A stretch of 27,442 nucleotides of DNA, taken from positions 1-27,442 of the forward strand of contig CANFVI010000002.1 in NCBI GenBank assembly GCA_947450405.1. The letters are read 5' to 3'. The position numbers and the translations under genes were made by a program. The notes beneath the pieces are model-generated. The model worked only from the letters and a program-made list of their open reading frames with translations. It was not told where the DNA came from and searched no databases. This stretch comes from Flavobacteriales bacterium. Its GTDB lineage: Bacteria > Bacteroidota > Bacteroidia > NS11-12g > UBA955. This document shows positions 1 through 10,300 of the stretch, in pieces (position 1 is the first letter of the stretch; each line of letters starts with the position of its first letter).

Positions 1-157
1 CACTTTTTCACCCTTACCCCCGAAGAGGCGGTTTAGTTTCTGTGACACTTTCTGTAACTTTGGTTGCCCAAAATCCCTTCCAGTTAGGAAGTGCGACGCC
101 CTGTGTTGCCCGGACTTTCCTACTCACTTGCGTGAGTCGATAGATCAGACTGCCTTC
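1..157 (-). ncRNA. rnpB: RNase P RNA (bacterial type), 5' part, cut by window edge
   Basis: This is the catalytic RNA of RNase P, which matures the 5' ends of tRNAs. Read on the minus strand it shows, in order: the start of the P1/P2 strands; a P3-like hairpin ACTCAC-GCAA-GTGAGT (122-137) with a GNRA tetraloop; the conserved core GGAAAGTCCGGGC followed by ACAGGGCG (97-120); the ACAGAAACTAAACCGCC segment (27-43); and GGTAAGGGTGAAA (6-18). These match the universally conserved blocks of bacterial RNase P RNA. The 3' half, including the partner strands of P1, P2 and P4, lies beyond base 1. The 5' end at about 157 is inferred from the promoter box at 161-168 and is approximate. Confidence 0.95.
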
Positions 158-160
158 CTG

Positions 161-189
161 CAAAGATACACACAAACTTAAATGCCCAA
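161..189 (-). promoter_or_regulatory. Bacteroidota-type promoter for rnpB
   Basis: On the minus strand TATCTTTG (168 to 161) matches the Bacteroidota -7 consensus TAnnTTTG exactly. A TTG (189 to 187) lies 18 bases upstream as a -33 candidate. Transcription would begin a few bases downstream, at the 5' end of the RNase P RNA. Confidence 0.7.
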
Positions 190-298
190 TCAAAAATTTG
201 ATTGTATACTTTGGACAACATCAATATACAAATCAGAAAATTGTGTAAATCTCTAATTCATTGTGGGCAAACTTTCACATCTTGAGATTCTTTTATCT

Positions 299-306
299 TA
301 TCTTTG
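299..306 (+). promoter_or_regulatory. -7 promoter box upstream of gatB
   Basis: TATCTTTG matches the Bacteroidota -7 consensus and lies 43 bases before the gatB ATG at 350. No convincing -33 TTG sits at the usual spacing, so the call rests on the -7 box alone. Its position inside the longer open frame (from 263) argues that the upstream ATG is not the true start. Confidence 0.5.
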
Positions 307-349
307 TGAAAATAAAAAAATCACTTTTTTATCCCTAAAAAATTATAAA

Positions 350-1792
350 ATGTCTGAATTTGAAGCGGTTATAGGATTAGAAATCCACATACAATTACAA
401 ACAAAGAGCAAAGCTTTTTCTAGCGATAGTACTGAGTATGGTGCACTTCCAAATACACAAGTTAGCCCAATTAGCCTAGGACATCCAGGTACTTTGCCGG
501 TCCACAATCAATCTGCAGTTGAAATGGCAATTAAAATGGGATTGGCATTAGACTGCGATATAAGAAGGGTAAATCAATATTCACGTAAAAATTATTTTTA
601 TGCGGATTTACCAAAAGGTTACCAAATTACCCAATTTGATACTCCTCTATGCAACAATGGTTTTGTTACTATTAAACCGAAAGATGGGGTTGAGAAAAAT
701 ATTCGTTTAACTCGAATTCACATGGAGGAAGACACGGGGAAAAGTATGCACGACCAAGATTTAAATGATACTTTGGTTGATTATAATCGTGCCGGAACCC
801 CTTTAATTGAAGTTGTTACAGAGCCAGACATAAAAACTGGCGATGAAGCGTATGCTTTTGTTACCGAAATACGCCGATTGGTGCGCTATCTTGAAATTTG
901 CGATGGTAATATGGAAGAAGGAAGTTTGCGTTGTGATGCAAATATTTCAGTAATGCCAAAAGGTTCTAAAGTTTTTGGAACCAAAGTTGAGGTTAAAAAC
1001 ATGAACTCAATTTCAAATGTAAAACGTGCCATTGATTTTGAAATTCAACGCCAAATAGAAGTGATTGAAAACGGCGGCAAGGTTGATGGAGAAACCAGAG
1101 GATTCAACGGCTTGGCGGGAACTACTTTTTCAATGAGAAAAAAGGAAGCCATTAACGATTACCGTTATTTTCCTGAACCTGATTTGCCACCTACCATTAT
1201 CACCGAGGAATATATTGCAAAAGTTAAATCAGAAATGCCTGAATTACCAAGGGCTTTGTTTAACAGATTTACAAATAGTTACGGTTTATCTGATTACGAC
1301 GCCGCTGTTTTAATTGATGATAAACTTAGCGCATTTTATTTTGAAGATTTATGCAAATTAACTCCTAATTTCAAAGCTGCAAGTAACTGGATTACCGTGG
1401 CAATTAGAGGTTATTTAAATGAAAATGCCCTAGACTTAGGTGATTTTCAACTTAAGCCCAGTCAAATAGCCGAAGTCATTCAGCTCATTGACTCTGGAAT
1501 AATCAATCACTCTATTGCCAGCCAGAAGTTGTTCCCATCTCTCCTATCTTCTCCTGAAAAAACGGCAAAACAAATTGTTGAGGAATTAAATTTGGCAACA
1601 AACTCTGATACTTCCTTTATTGAACAAATCATTGATGAAGTTCTTGCCCTTTTCCCTGAAAAAGTAGCAGAATATAAATCTGGTAAAAAAGGATTATTGG
1701 GGATGTTTGTTGGTGAAGTAATGAAAAGATCGAAGGGAAAAGCTGATCCAAAAATTACTAATCAAATCATTACTGAGAAATTAGACGCTTAA
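350..1792 (+). CDS. gatB: Asp-tRNA(Asn)/Glu-tRNA(Gln) amidotransferase subunit B
   Basis: GatB is the tRNA-binding kinase subunit of the cytoplasmic GatCAB complex. The complex converts misacylated Glu-tRNA(Gln) or Asp-tRNA(Asn) to the amidated forms, using ammonia made by GatA. The protein opens with FEAVIGLEIHIQL, and the frame contains YSRKNYFYADLPKGYQI, EEDTGKSMHD, the YNRAGTPLIEVVTEPD block, SLRCDANIS and NSISNVKRAI, all hallmark GatB segments. The C-terminal YqeY-like tail domain ends in GLLGMFVGEVMKRSKGKADP. With the start at 350 it has 480 residues, the usual length. The open frame runs back to an ATG at 263, but those 29 extra codons contain a promoter box and do not resemble GatB. 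No gatA or gatC is in the window, so the subunits are not in one operon here. The following gene starts 16 bases after the stop. Confidence 0.97.
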   Translation: MSEFEAVIGLEIHIQLQTKSKAFSSDSTEYGALPNTQVSPISLGHPGTLPVHNQSAVEMAIKMGLALDCDIRRVNQYSRKNYFYADLPKGYQITQFDTPLCNNGFVTIKPKDGVEKNIRLTRIHMEEDTGKSMHDQDLNDTLVDYNRAGTPLIEVVTEPDIKTGDEAYAFVTEIRRLVRYLEICDGNMEEGSLRCDANISVMPKGSKVFGTKVEVKNMNSISNVKRAIDFEIQRQIEVIENGGKVDGETRGFNGLAGTTFSMRKKEAINDYRYFPEPDLPPTIITEEYIAKVKSEMPELPRALFNRFTNSYGLSDYDAAVLIDDKLSAFYFEDLCKLTPNFKAASNWITVAIRGYLNENALDLGDFQLKPSQIAEVIQLIDSGIINHSIASQKLFPSLLSSPEKTAKQIVEELNLATNSDTSFIEQIIDEVLALFPEKVAEYKSGKKGLLGMFVGEVMKRSKGKADPKITNQIITEKLDA

Positions 1793-1808
1793 TTTCAATA
1801 CATTCAAT

Positions 1809-3596
1809 ATGTTAAACTTTCCAATTCGCTATAGTATTGTAGCTTTTTTGCTATTTTTTGCAAATGGAAGTTTAATGGGCCAAAATTGGACACACATCAA
1901 CGTAACTCAGTATCCGTTTATAGATACCCAAGCAAATATTGTTCAAATTACAAACAAGGTAATATTAAAACCCGCATTTAGTAAAATCATAAATTCCGTT
2001 AAGAAAAAGGCCACCATTTTGCACCTTGGTGATTATCAAGTTCAACAAGGAAGTTATTCAACAAAAGTTAAATCGCTGTTACAAAGCTCTTTTGGATATG
2101 GTGGCTATGGATATTTCTTTGCGAACTCAACGGCAAGAATTACAGGAGTAAATAATTATCAAACTTATCACAATGGGAAATGGATTTACGCAAAAAACAC
2201 AGAGAAGTTCCCAGAATTGCCATTGGGATTAACTGGGGTAACCGCTAAGACTTTTGATGAAAACGCACAAATCAAAGTTGTTTTAAACAGACAAAATATT
2301 AGATCTGATTATAAAAAACTTCATATTTTCTGCAAAAGAACCCACAAGTCATTTGACCTAAAGGTTATTACAAAATCTGATTCACAACGAATTGATATAT
2401 ACACCTTTCCTAAAGATTCATTTACAAACGAAATTGTTATTGATTTAAAATCAGGGGAGTCTACTTACTTATTTGAAATAAAGAAAAGAGAACAAAGTCA
2501 AATAAGTTTTGAATTATATGGATTTAGCTTAGAAACTGAATCAGATAAAGGCATTTTGATGCATACTATTGGCAACAATGGCGCCGGATTTTCGAATGTT
2601 ATGAGAGAATCAATGCTAAGAAATGACTTAAATATCTACAAACCCGATTTGGTTTTATTGGATCTTGGTGTCTATGATTTTTTTACAACCGACTATGATG
2701 AAGCTTACATCAAAAAAAATATTATATCATTGATTACTCTTTTGAAATCAGCCGCTTCGAAACCAGGCATCATTCTAGTATCTAGTCAAGATCAATTAAA
2801 AGGGAAATATAGTTGGGATATTTTAGCTAAGTATTCATTGCTTTTGAGCCATATTGCGAAAACAGAAAAAGTTGGATTTTATGATTGGTATCGAATTTCT
2901 GGAGGAAACAAATCCATGAAAAACTGGATTGATACAGGCTTGGCATCGAACAATGGCAGAGAATTAACTGAATTAGGAAATCAATTAAAAGGATCATTGC
3001 TTTTTCAAGCGTTGAAAAATACATCCAACCGATTGTTTTCAAAGTCAGATATGGAAAATGGAATTTGGGTAGCTATAAAAGACAGTGGATATTTATATCG
3101 AATTGACACATCCAGCAAAAATGAAATTCAAATTCCGGTGTCAGAAGTTCCAATTTATGATTGGGTTATACATAAAGTGCATCGCGGAGAAACCATTTCG
3201 TCAATTGCCGACCTTTACAACGTTTCAACACTCCAAGTGAAGCATTGGAACAAATTAAAGAGATACGCCGTTAAAAACGGCCAAAAACTCAAAATTTACA
3301 CCAAAATTGGCACCGAGTTAAATAAGCCAACAAAAACAACCCAATCAAAACCAATTTTAGTTCCTGAGGAAGTTATAATTGTTGATCCTCCAAAAAAGGA
3401 AACTATATCTGAGGTATTGCCTAAAAAGGACATGGAAGAGAAAATTCCATTCGCAATAAAAAAACACAAAGTGAAACGCAGCGAAACCCTCTTTAGTATT
3501 TCGAAAAAGTACCACATGACCGTAAACGAATTAAAGTCCCTCAATAAAATGAAGGGTAGTAATATTGCGGTTGGTCAAATTTTATTGGTAAAATAA
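1809..3596 (+). CDS. Secreted SGNH-fold protein with two LysM domains; catalytic residues apparently lost
   Basis: The protein has 595 residues. An N-terminal hydrophobic signal peptide (about residues 1-24) is followed by an SGNH/GDSL hydrolase-like domain (about 65-405) and two LysM peptidoglycan-binding domains (about 455-498 and 552-595) joined by a Pro/Lys-rich linker. Active relatives in Bacteroidota carry HxGDSH, GxNGA, SLGTNE and DRxHFTxxG blocks. Here these read HLGDYQ (Tyr76 in place of the Ser nucleophile), GNNGAG (kept), DLGVYD (Tyr289 in place of the Asn) and NGRELTELG (Asn382 and Glu385 in place of Asp and His). The fold is therefore recognisable but the esterase chemistry should be absent. 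I infer a cell-wall-binding, non-enzymatic role in the periplasm, perhaps as a partner of an active peptidoglycan O-acetylesterase. It starts 16 bases after gatB and may be co-transcribed with it. Confidence 0.8.
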   Translation: MLNFPIRYSIVAFLLFFANGSLMGQNWTHINVTQYPFIDTQANIVQITNKVILKPAFSKIINSVKKKATILHLGDYQVQQGSYSTKVKSLLQSSFGYGGYGYFFANSTARITGVNNYQTYHNGKWIYAKNTEKFPELPLGLTGVTAKTFDENAQIKVVLNRQNIRSDYKKLHIFCKRTHKSFDLKVITKSDSQRIDIYTFPKDSFTNEIVIDLKSGESTYLFEIKKREQSQISFELYGFSLETESDKGILMHTIGNNGAGFSNVMRESMLRNDLNIYKPDLVLLDLGVYDFFTTDYDEAYIKKNIISLITLLKSAASKPGIILVSSQDQLKGKYSWDILAKYSLLLSHIAKTEKVGFYDWYRISGGNKSMKNWIDTGLASNNGRELTELGNQLKGSLLFQALKNTSNRLFSKSDMENGIWVAIKDSGYLYRIDTSSKNEIQIPVSEVPIYDWVIHKVHRGETISSIADLYNVSTLQVKHWNKLKRYAVKNGQKLKIYTKIGTELNKPTKTTQSKPILVPEEVIIVDPPKKETISEVLPKKDMEEKIPFAIKKHKVKRSETLFSISKKYHMTVNELKSLNKMKGSNIAVGQILLVK

Positions 3597-3700
3597 CCAA
3601 TCAACCCATTTGTTTCATAGATTACGAATACCATTCATGTATTAAAATGGCGATTAATGTAATTTATTAGATATCAATTAAACGAACTTAATTAATTGTA

Positions 3701-3708
3701 TAACTTTG
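3701..3708 (+). promoter_or_regulatory. -7 promoter box upstream of the UspA gene
   Basis: TAACTTTG fits the TAnnTTTG consensus and lies 32 bases before the ATG at 3741. The open frame extends back to a TTG at 3696, but that would put the promoter inside the coding region, so the later ATG is preferred. Confidence 0.5.
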
Positions 3709-3740
3709 TTTACGATAGTTTGAAAAAACAAAATCGCCTT

Positions 3741-4181
3741 ATGAAAAAAACAATTTTAATATGCACTGACTTAAGCGAAGGAAGTTCGTTGGTTGTGCAA
3801 AAAGGGCTTGAACTAGCCAGTTCAATTGAGTCAACTGCACATATTTTAATAGTTGTGAATCAGGTGATAAATTATTTCCCAACTGAAGTTCAATTCCCCT
3901 TTAACGATCAATGGGATATCTATTTAAATCTTGCCAGTTCGAAAATTAAAAAATTCCAAACCGACTATCCCAATCATACAATTATTCCATTAACCAAAAT
4001 TGGTGATCCTGAAAACGAAATAATAGATACAATTGAAGAAATCAAACCTAAATATGTAGTTTTGGGAACCCATGGTTTTACGGGATTGTCGCATTTACTC
4101 ATGGGAAGTACAGCTGAATATGTGATTCGCCATTCAACTGTTCCGCTACTGATTATTCCTTTCAATAAAGAAAAGCATTAA
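3741..4181 (+). CDS. UspA-family universal stress protein
   Basis: This is a single-domain cytoplasmic Usp of 146 residues, starting MKKTILICTDLSEGS, the standard first beta strand and loop. Near the C terminus the nucleotide-binding signature G-x2-G-x9-G-(S/T) is intact: GTHG, nine residues, then GS, followed by AEYVIRHSTVPLLII. This places it with the ATP-binding UspA/UspFG type rather than the non-binding type. Family members bind ATP and are linked to survival under stress or stasis; the specific role here cannot be told. The start at 3741 is chosen because the preceding in-frame TTG at 3696 lies upstream of a promoter box. It stands alone, convergent with the WG-repeat gene, whose end is 25 bases away. 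Confidence 0.9.
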   Translation: MKKTILICTDLSEGSSLVVQKGLELASSIESTAHILIVVNQVINYFPTEVQFPFNDQWDIYLNLASSKIKKFQTDYPNHTIIPLTKIGDPENEIIDTIEEIKPKYVVLGTHGFTGLSHLLMGSTAEYVIRHSTVPLLIIPFNKEKH

Positions 4182-4206
4182 CGTAAATCAATCTGCTTTA
4201 ATTGTT

Positions 4207-6741
4207 TCAATTCACTGTTTTTCGGATATATCTATATCCGTTTTTATCTGTATAATACAAAACTTCATTTTCAGCATCAAGAATTTCAAATAGGTTATCG
4301 GAAATAATATTCAACTCGTTGTTTGTGTTGTCTATTTCCTTGTAAACCAAATTAAAACCTTTTTGCGATTGGGAATAGTATTGATTCATGTTTGCCTTTT
4401 TAACACAAAACAAAGTTTTCTCAATGACACCATTTTGGGTTTCTACTGAATATTTTTTATCGTAAATGAATTGATTTTCAAATGGAATGATAAAACCGTT
4501 TTTATCATTCATAATTGCATAATTGCCATTGTAATTTTGAACTATGAAATGATAGTTTATCTCGTTTTTCACAGCTACAATGTTTTTATATTCAGGAGCC
4601 AACAACAAACGAAAAGACTCGTCTATAAATCCTATTTGATTATTTTTCGAAACTTTATACTTTGACGTTTCTTCATCAAATTCTAATTGTACGTCATTTA
4701 ATTGAGTGAGTACTTTTTTTGTTGCAGTTGAAAAATAGGCTGTTTTGATAATGTTTGCATTTTTCTGTTTAAACACACCAATTTTATGTGCGTCGTTCAA
4801 CCATTCGAATTCTCCAAATACTTTCAAATCGGTTACTTCTCCAGATGAATTTATCAATAAATTTTGCTTCTTTCCTAACAATAACCATGAGGAATTGTCG
4901 ATTTTCTCTATGGTAAAATCTTCAATTTTGGCAATTAAATATCCAAATGAATTAATCACGGCAACCTGGGTAAACGACAATTCATCTTGAATACGCTGAA
5001 AAGGAAAATTGTCGGAACTGTGGTCAACGATATTGTAATTTGCTTTTTTTGTCATTGGGAAAATCCACCGTCCCTCAAAATCAAGAACCCCTGAAGAATC
5101 CTTGTGGTTGATTAAAGCAACCCCAGAAACAATTTTTACGTGTTGATAAAAGCGTGTCATTAACTTTTTACCTTTCCCTATCACTTGCCAACCATATTTA
5201 GATTTAACAGCCGCAATTAGTCCCGAGAAAGGCTGAGCACTGTCATATTCAAAATTGATAAACGGATTTCCTTTTGCGTCAATGAAACCAAACTTACCAT
5301 TTTGAGAAACCGGGGCAATTTTAATATCATCCACAACATTACTTAATAGTGGGTAATTTTGATTGAAACACATGGTATTGTTATATTTCGCCGGAATTAT
5401 CCAACTACCCTCCTCATTAATAAAACCATATTGTTTTTTATCATTTGCCGCATTGATTAATCCCATTTGACTATAATTCCCAATAAAGAAAAACTCAAAT
5501 GCACCCAATTGCTTTTTGGAAGTGGAATATAATGCCCATTTATTTTTCTTTCTTAACGCAATTACTTTACTTGAACCAATTTGTTTGATTTCATCATAAT
5601 CGGCCGAAAGTAACATTTCTTTATTGGTAGTTAATCCGAATAAATTATTGACCGACATGTAGGTATAAATTCCTGGAATCAATTCTTTTAATTCGGAAAT
5701 TTCTAAATTTGACAACAATCTACTTCCGTTAGACTGATACATTTCAATCCATTTTTTGTCTCTACAAGTTACAATTTGAGTTGCTTCTAAAAAGTTCAAG
5801 GTAATATACTTCGGTTCAATAATTTGGGAACTATTTCCAAAATACAAACCCATCAAATCGGAATTACCTTGAATTCTAAAAATAGGAAGATGGCAATTTT
5901 CTAATTTAGACACGCCTGTATAAATTGGCTTTAAAATCAATTGACCGTCGTTGTTATACAATCCTTGTTTTTGGTCAATATCCACAACGAAGTACTTTTT
6001 ATAACTATTCGCATTGATTAATGCATCAACAACTTGAATTTGAGAATATTTTGGAGGGACAATGGTTTTGCCTTGGGTATTGAGAATTCCAAATGACTCT
6101 CCAGTTGTTACCGAAAACAACCGAGTATTAAAATTTTGCAAATCATAATCGTGGTAGCCAATTGTTTCAAAAACATCATTAGAAATTGCAACCCTAGCCT
6201 TTGTATTCGTATTTAACCAAATTTGTATAAGTTGAACTTTTTTCTTTCCTTTTTGTGTAGTAAAGCCTAATAAATCAATCTGATCAAATGTTGAAGTCAT
6301 TGACATCTTTTGTCTTGACTTTTCATCGCCGAATTTCATAAGCTCAATGTTTTCGAATTGCGTTGAAACAATTTCAAGTTTCGAAATACCAGAAATCACC
6401 CCGAATTTCCCTTTTTGTTTCACTAAATAAAGGTCTTTATTTCTAAGGTATGCTACTGAATCATACTCAGTGAACACATATTTCCCCGTTGTGTCAATCC
6501 ATTTCCATTTGTCTTCAATTTTCACTTGGGCTTGTCCCAAATAATTGAATGGTTTGGCTTGTTGAAATTCCTCTGCAATAACTGGTTTTGAAGAGTTCGG
6601 ACGGACATAAATCCAAACATCATTTTTGATTTTATAAGGGATAAAGCGGTCTGTTTGTGAAGATGCGTTACTCCAAAAAGTACACATCAAAATGAAGATG
6701 CATGCTACTTTATTAATTTTGAGGGAAATTTGTTTCACCAT
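4207..6741 (-). CDS. Secreted WG-repeat protein
   Basis: An 844-residue exported protein with a signal peptide (about 1-28, ending NASSQ) followed by many WG (KWG) repeats along most of its length. Typical units seen are KWIDTTGKYVF, GLYNNDGQLIL, YGFINEEGSWII, FGFIDAKGNPFI and SGVLDFEGRWIF, each followed by a [YF]-[DT]-type turn. WG repeats form beta-rich scaffolds, and the family has no general enzymatic activity. No T9SS sorting domain or lipobox is visible, so periplasmic or outer-surface location by the general secretory route is an inference. It is transcribed alone, divergent from mgtC across a 137-base region. A partial -7-like TACCTTGG lies upstream but is not a clean promoter match. 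Confidence 0.88.
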   Translation of the reverse strand: MVKQISLKINKVACIFILMCTFWSNASSQTDRFIPYKIKNDVWIYVRPNSSKPVIAEEFQQAKPFNYLGQAQVKIEDKWKWIDTTGKYVFTEYDSVAYLRNKDLYLVKQKGKFGVISGISKLEIVSTQFENIELMKFGDEKSRQKMSMTSTFDQIDLLGFTTQKGKKKVQLIQIWLNTNTKARVAISNDVFETIGYHDYDLQNFNTRLFSVTTGESFGILNTQGKTIVPPKYSQIQVVDALINANSYKKYFVVDIDQKQGLYNNDGQLILKPIYTGVSKLENCHLPIFRIQGNSDLMGLYFGNSSQIIEPKYITLNFLEATQIVTCRDKKWIEMYQSNGSRLLSNLEISELKELIPGIYTYMSVNNLFGLTTNKEMLLSADYDEIKQIGSSKVIALRKKNKWALYSTSKKQLGAFEFFFIGNYSQMGLINAANDKKQYGFINEEGSWIIPAKYNNTMCFNQNYPLLSNVVDDIKIAPVSQNGKFGFIDAKGNPFINFEYDSAQPFSGLIAAVKSKYGWQVIGKGKKLMTRFYQHVKIVSGVALINHKDSSGVLDFEGRWIFPMTKKANYNIVDHSSDNFPFQRIQDELSFTQVAVINSFGYLIAKIEDFTIEKIDNSSWLLLGKKQNLLINSSGEVTDLKVFGEFEWLNDAHKIGVFKQKNANIIKTAYFSTATKKVLTQLNDVQLEFDEETSKYKVSKNNQIGFIDESFRLLLAPEYKNIVAVKNEINYHFIVQNYNGNYAIMNDKNGFIIPFENQFIYDKKYSVETQNGVIEKTLFCVKKANMNQYYSQSQKGFNLVYKEIDNTNNELNIISDNLFEILDAENEVLYYTDKNGYRYIRKTVN

Positions 6742-6878
6742 TGTATTGAATAATAGCTGCCAAGGTACATTTGATGGCGTTGATATCCATTTTTAAGACA
6801 GAGTATTTGCACACATTTTTTCAAGGTGATTTTTACGAGGTGTTTTAAACATGATAAAATGTTTAATTTGCGGATGTT

Positions 6879-7325
6879 ATGACCTACCTCAAAGAAATTG
6901 AATTATTATATACGGTGTTACCAAAAATACTTGCAGCAACAGTTTGTGGAGCCATTATTGGTTGGGATAGAGAAAAGAAAAACAAAGTAGCAGGTTTAAA
7001 AACCATTGTTTTAATTACCGTGGGTTCTTGCATTTTTACTTTGGGAGCTTTTTTAATTGAAAGTAGTGTCCCATCTGATCCAAGTCGTATTATTTCAACC
7101 ATTGTTACCGGCATAGGCTTTTTGGGTGGAGGAGTTATTATTCAACACAACGACAAAATATTGGGAGTAACAACGGCAGCCTTTATATGGGTTGTCTCAG
7201 GAATAGGAATCCTTTGCGGATTAGGACTTGTTATTTTGCCAATTGTATTAACCTTGGGATTATTGGCAATTTCAATTATTCTAGCCAAAATCGAAATGAA
7301 AATGCCTAGGGAGCCGAAGGCGTAA
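6879..7325 (+). CDS. MgtC/SapB-family inner-membrane protein (short form)
   Basis: A 148-residue membrane protein with about four to five hydrophobic segments. Diagnostic MgtC features are GAIIGWDREKKNKVAGLKT (first loop), TVGSCIFTLGAF, the conserved IVTGIGFLGGGVII and GVTTAAFIWVVSGIG. The C-terminal ACT-like domain found in longer MgtC proteins is absent, as in many Bacteroidota homologues. MgtC proteins are associated with growth under low Mg2+ and with regulation of P-type or F1Fo ATPases; direct Mg2+ transport is not established. The last nine complete codons (EMKMPREPK) lie almost wholly in a 27-base sequence repeated at 15298, so the tail may derive from a repeat insertion. The gene converges on the next one with five bases between stops. 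Confidence 0.9.
   Translation: MTYLKEIELLYTVLPKILAATVCGAIIGWDREKKNKVAGLKTIVLITVGSCIFTLGAFLIESSVPSDPSRIISTIVTGIGFLGGGVIIQHNDKILGVTTAAFIWVVSGIGILCGLGLVILPIVLTLGLLAISIILAKIEMKMPREPKA
7294..7320 (+). repeat. 27-base direct repeat, copy 1 (3' end of mgtC)
   Basis: Identical over 27 bases to 15298-15324. Its core CCTAGGGAGCCGAAGG (7306-7320 and the base before) is much richer in G+C than the surroundings. The flanking bases differ on both sides, so the match ends sharply. This copy lies inside the last codons of the MgtC-family gene. Confidence 0.85.
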
Positions 7326-7330
7326 TTGTA

Positions 7331-10300
7331 TCAATCTAAAATAGTAATGTTGCCAAATAATTTAAAACTACCGGCATCACTTCTTTCAAACAAACCATAA
7401 ACTATATAAATATAAACTCCTGGTTGAACACGCTTTCCCATATAAGTTCCATCCCAAGCTTGAGAAATCTGTGCTTTGTTTAAAATACATTCACCCCAAC
7501 TGTTATAAACAGACCAGTAGCCATGTTTTATATTGCAACTTGATATTGGCTGAATTTGTTCGTTTAATTGATCATGGTTAAATGGAGTAAATGCATTAGG
7601 CATATAAATACCACAAGGAGAACAGTATTTTTTTATTCCAATAATTGAGTCAACATAATTCCCACATTTGCTGCTCACATTTAAAAGCAGCGTATCGCCG
7701 GCTTTCAAAACAAAATAATTTACGTCTTGCCCAGAATTCAACCACGAATATTTCCATTTAGGGTTAAATCCGGTTAAATTCATTGTTTCAAATTTACCAT
7801 CACAAATTACTTTACTTAGAGACAATGTCTTAGCGGGTATAGAATCTAATTCAACTGTAAATTGCTTTGATTTAGTTCCGCATTGATTGTACTTTTGAAC
7901 TGCAAAAACTCCCTCTTTAGTGATTATTTTAGAACTAGAAGTATCACCATCACTCCAAAGATACTTGCAATTTAACTGACTGTCTGCGCAAATTATATAA
8001 ATAAGATTTCTACAAAGAAGGGTATCTTTAAATTCTATTGGTTTAGGAGGAAGAATTTCCTTAAAATTGATTGTATCTGTTCTCTTCCCACAATGATTTG
8101 AAGTTTGCAAAAAATACTTACCTGGATTATTTATTTTAATTTCAGAAGTTGATTCTCCGGTACTCCATAAGTAATTAGCAGGCAAACAATTTAAGTTTTT
8201 TTGCGTTCCCTTTAACACCAGATCCATTTTTGCATTATTACATATTGAATCTAAGGTGTTTATTTCTCGAATTGGAGGAATTTGCTCAAATATGTCGAAG
8301 CTATCTGTAATAGAACTGCAATTATTGGAAATTTTTACCCAATAATGTCCTTTCTTTTGCAATGTATTTGAACTAGATGTTCTATTGTTACTCCACAAAT
8401 ATTTGCAATTTGGTTGAAAAACATCAAACGAAAATTGCTTTGAGGTAATACAATAGAATGTATCTCTCACATTAAAAGTTTTAGGGCCTAAAATAGGCTT
8501 CACCAAAATACTATCTTCTATTGTATTGCAAAAATTGGATGTTTTTAAAACATACAACCCAGGTTTCGTGAAGGTAATTATTGAATCTGTAGTACCATTA
8601 TTCCAATTATAAGCAAAGGGACCATCTGCAGTCTGTAATTGAGTTGCACTCACTTTTAATAATCCACCATTAAAACAAATAGAGTCTAATGATTTAAGTG
8701 TTTTACTTGGATTATTTTTAATAAATAATTGAAATGTATCAGTCACAGAATTACAAACATTTCTAATTTTCAACCAATACTTTCCTGGTTTATCAATTGT
8801 TCGAGTGCTTAATATTGTACCGTCGTCCCACAAATACTTTCCTTTTAAATTTAATTGATCATTTTCCCAATTCACTGTTTTATTGCAAAATACAGAATCT
8901 AAAATGGTGAATTTATTTATTGGGGACGCTGATTTGATAATTATTGAATCCAGAATGGTACCGCAGGAATTAGACGTCTGCAAATAATATTTCCCAGTAG
9001 ATTTGAATGTTTTATTCATATTCGTATCTCCATCGCTCCATAAATATTTAATAGGCATTTTTACTGAATTCCCTTGAATGGTACGTTCAATGATACTTCC
9101 ATTAACACAAAATGAATCAATTTTTTTAAGCGTTGTTTTGGGCTTAATACAATAATCAGCGCAAAGTTGTTTCTTTTTAATTGTTAAAGAAGTGGCGGTT
9201 ACATTTTTCAAATCAGGAAAACTACTTCCATTGGTAATATAACCATCAACCGCATAACCTTGATATTTAAATGATTGTTTGGTCAATGCCTTTGTTGCAG
9301 TAAAATAACAATTAAAGTTAGAGCAAGGACTTGTATATAACAAAGTTATATTGGGGCTAGTTGAATTTGTATAACCAACATATACGGTTGAGCCATTAGA
9401 CAAAACAGCCACATCATTTTTACAACCAGGCAAAGTTTCAAAGGACTCACTTGAATTGTCAGGATTGTTATACGCCCATTGCCCTAAAATTTCCCCAGTA
9501 GTATCTAAATTCGCAACAATTCGTTTATTTACTGATCCGGATATTCCAGAACTTACTCCAGTTATCCACAACTGGTCATTTTCATAAAAAATTGAATGTG
9601 GCAACTCTTTGCTATAAGTTGAATAAGTGTTTACCCAATTTAAATTATAATTGAAAGGATTTATTTTGGCCACAAGTAAATGATTACCTGTTGAATAATT
9701 ATTTGCAAAACCATAAAGATATAAACTCTTTCCTGAAGGAGAAAATACGCCATCACTAATTGAAACACTTCCATAGCTTGCATTTCCTACCCACAGATTA
9801 CTCACCGAACCCGTTTTTGTAACATACATTAAACCAGCCTTTTGAAGGGTTCCACTACCCGACCAAAACAATACAGCAAAATCGCCCAAACTTGTAGCAG
9901 CTCCCACTGTTGGAATAAACCGAACGCCATGTGAACCTAAAAAATTACCACTATATTTAACGGTAATATATTTGAGAAAAACAAAATTTCCCAATGAATC
10001 AAATTTCCCAAAATTGATTTCAGCTTGAGAACCGCCAAGTCGTTGTACAGACGTACCAATTCCCCAAATATCATTATTCGCTTTATCTAAATAAATATCA
10101 CGAAATTGATCATAACAACCACCCTTATTTCCATAAGATGGCGTGGTTCTTGACCATTTCAAATTTCCCAAATTATCAAAATAATGAATACTTGTCATAT
10201 TCGATGTAAGTGTAGAATTATATGTTTCAGCAGAAACTACAACTCCCCCAGAATTTGTAGCTAGCGCAGAAATTGGATATCCATTTTCATTCGAGGTGGT

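Noticed and set aside
263..349. N-terminal extension of gatB to the ATG at 263
   Set aside because: The extra 29 codons contain a -7 promoter box and do not resemble GatB; the ATG at 350 gives the normal length and N terminus.
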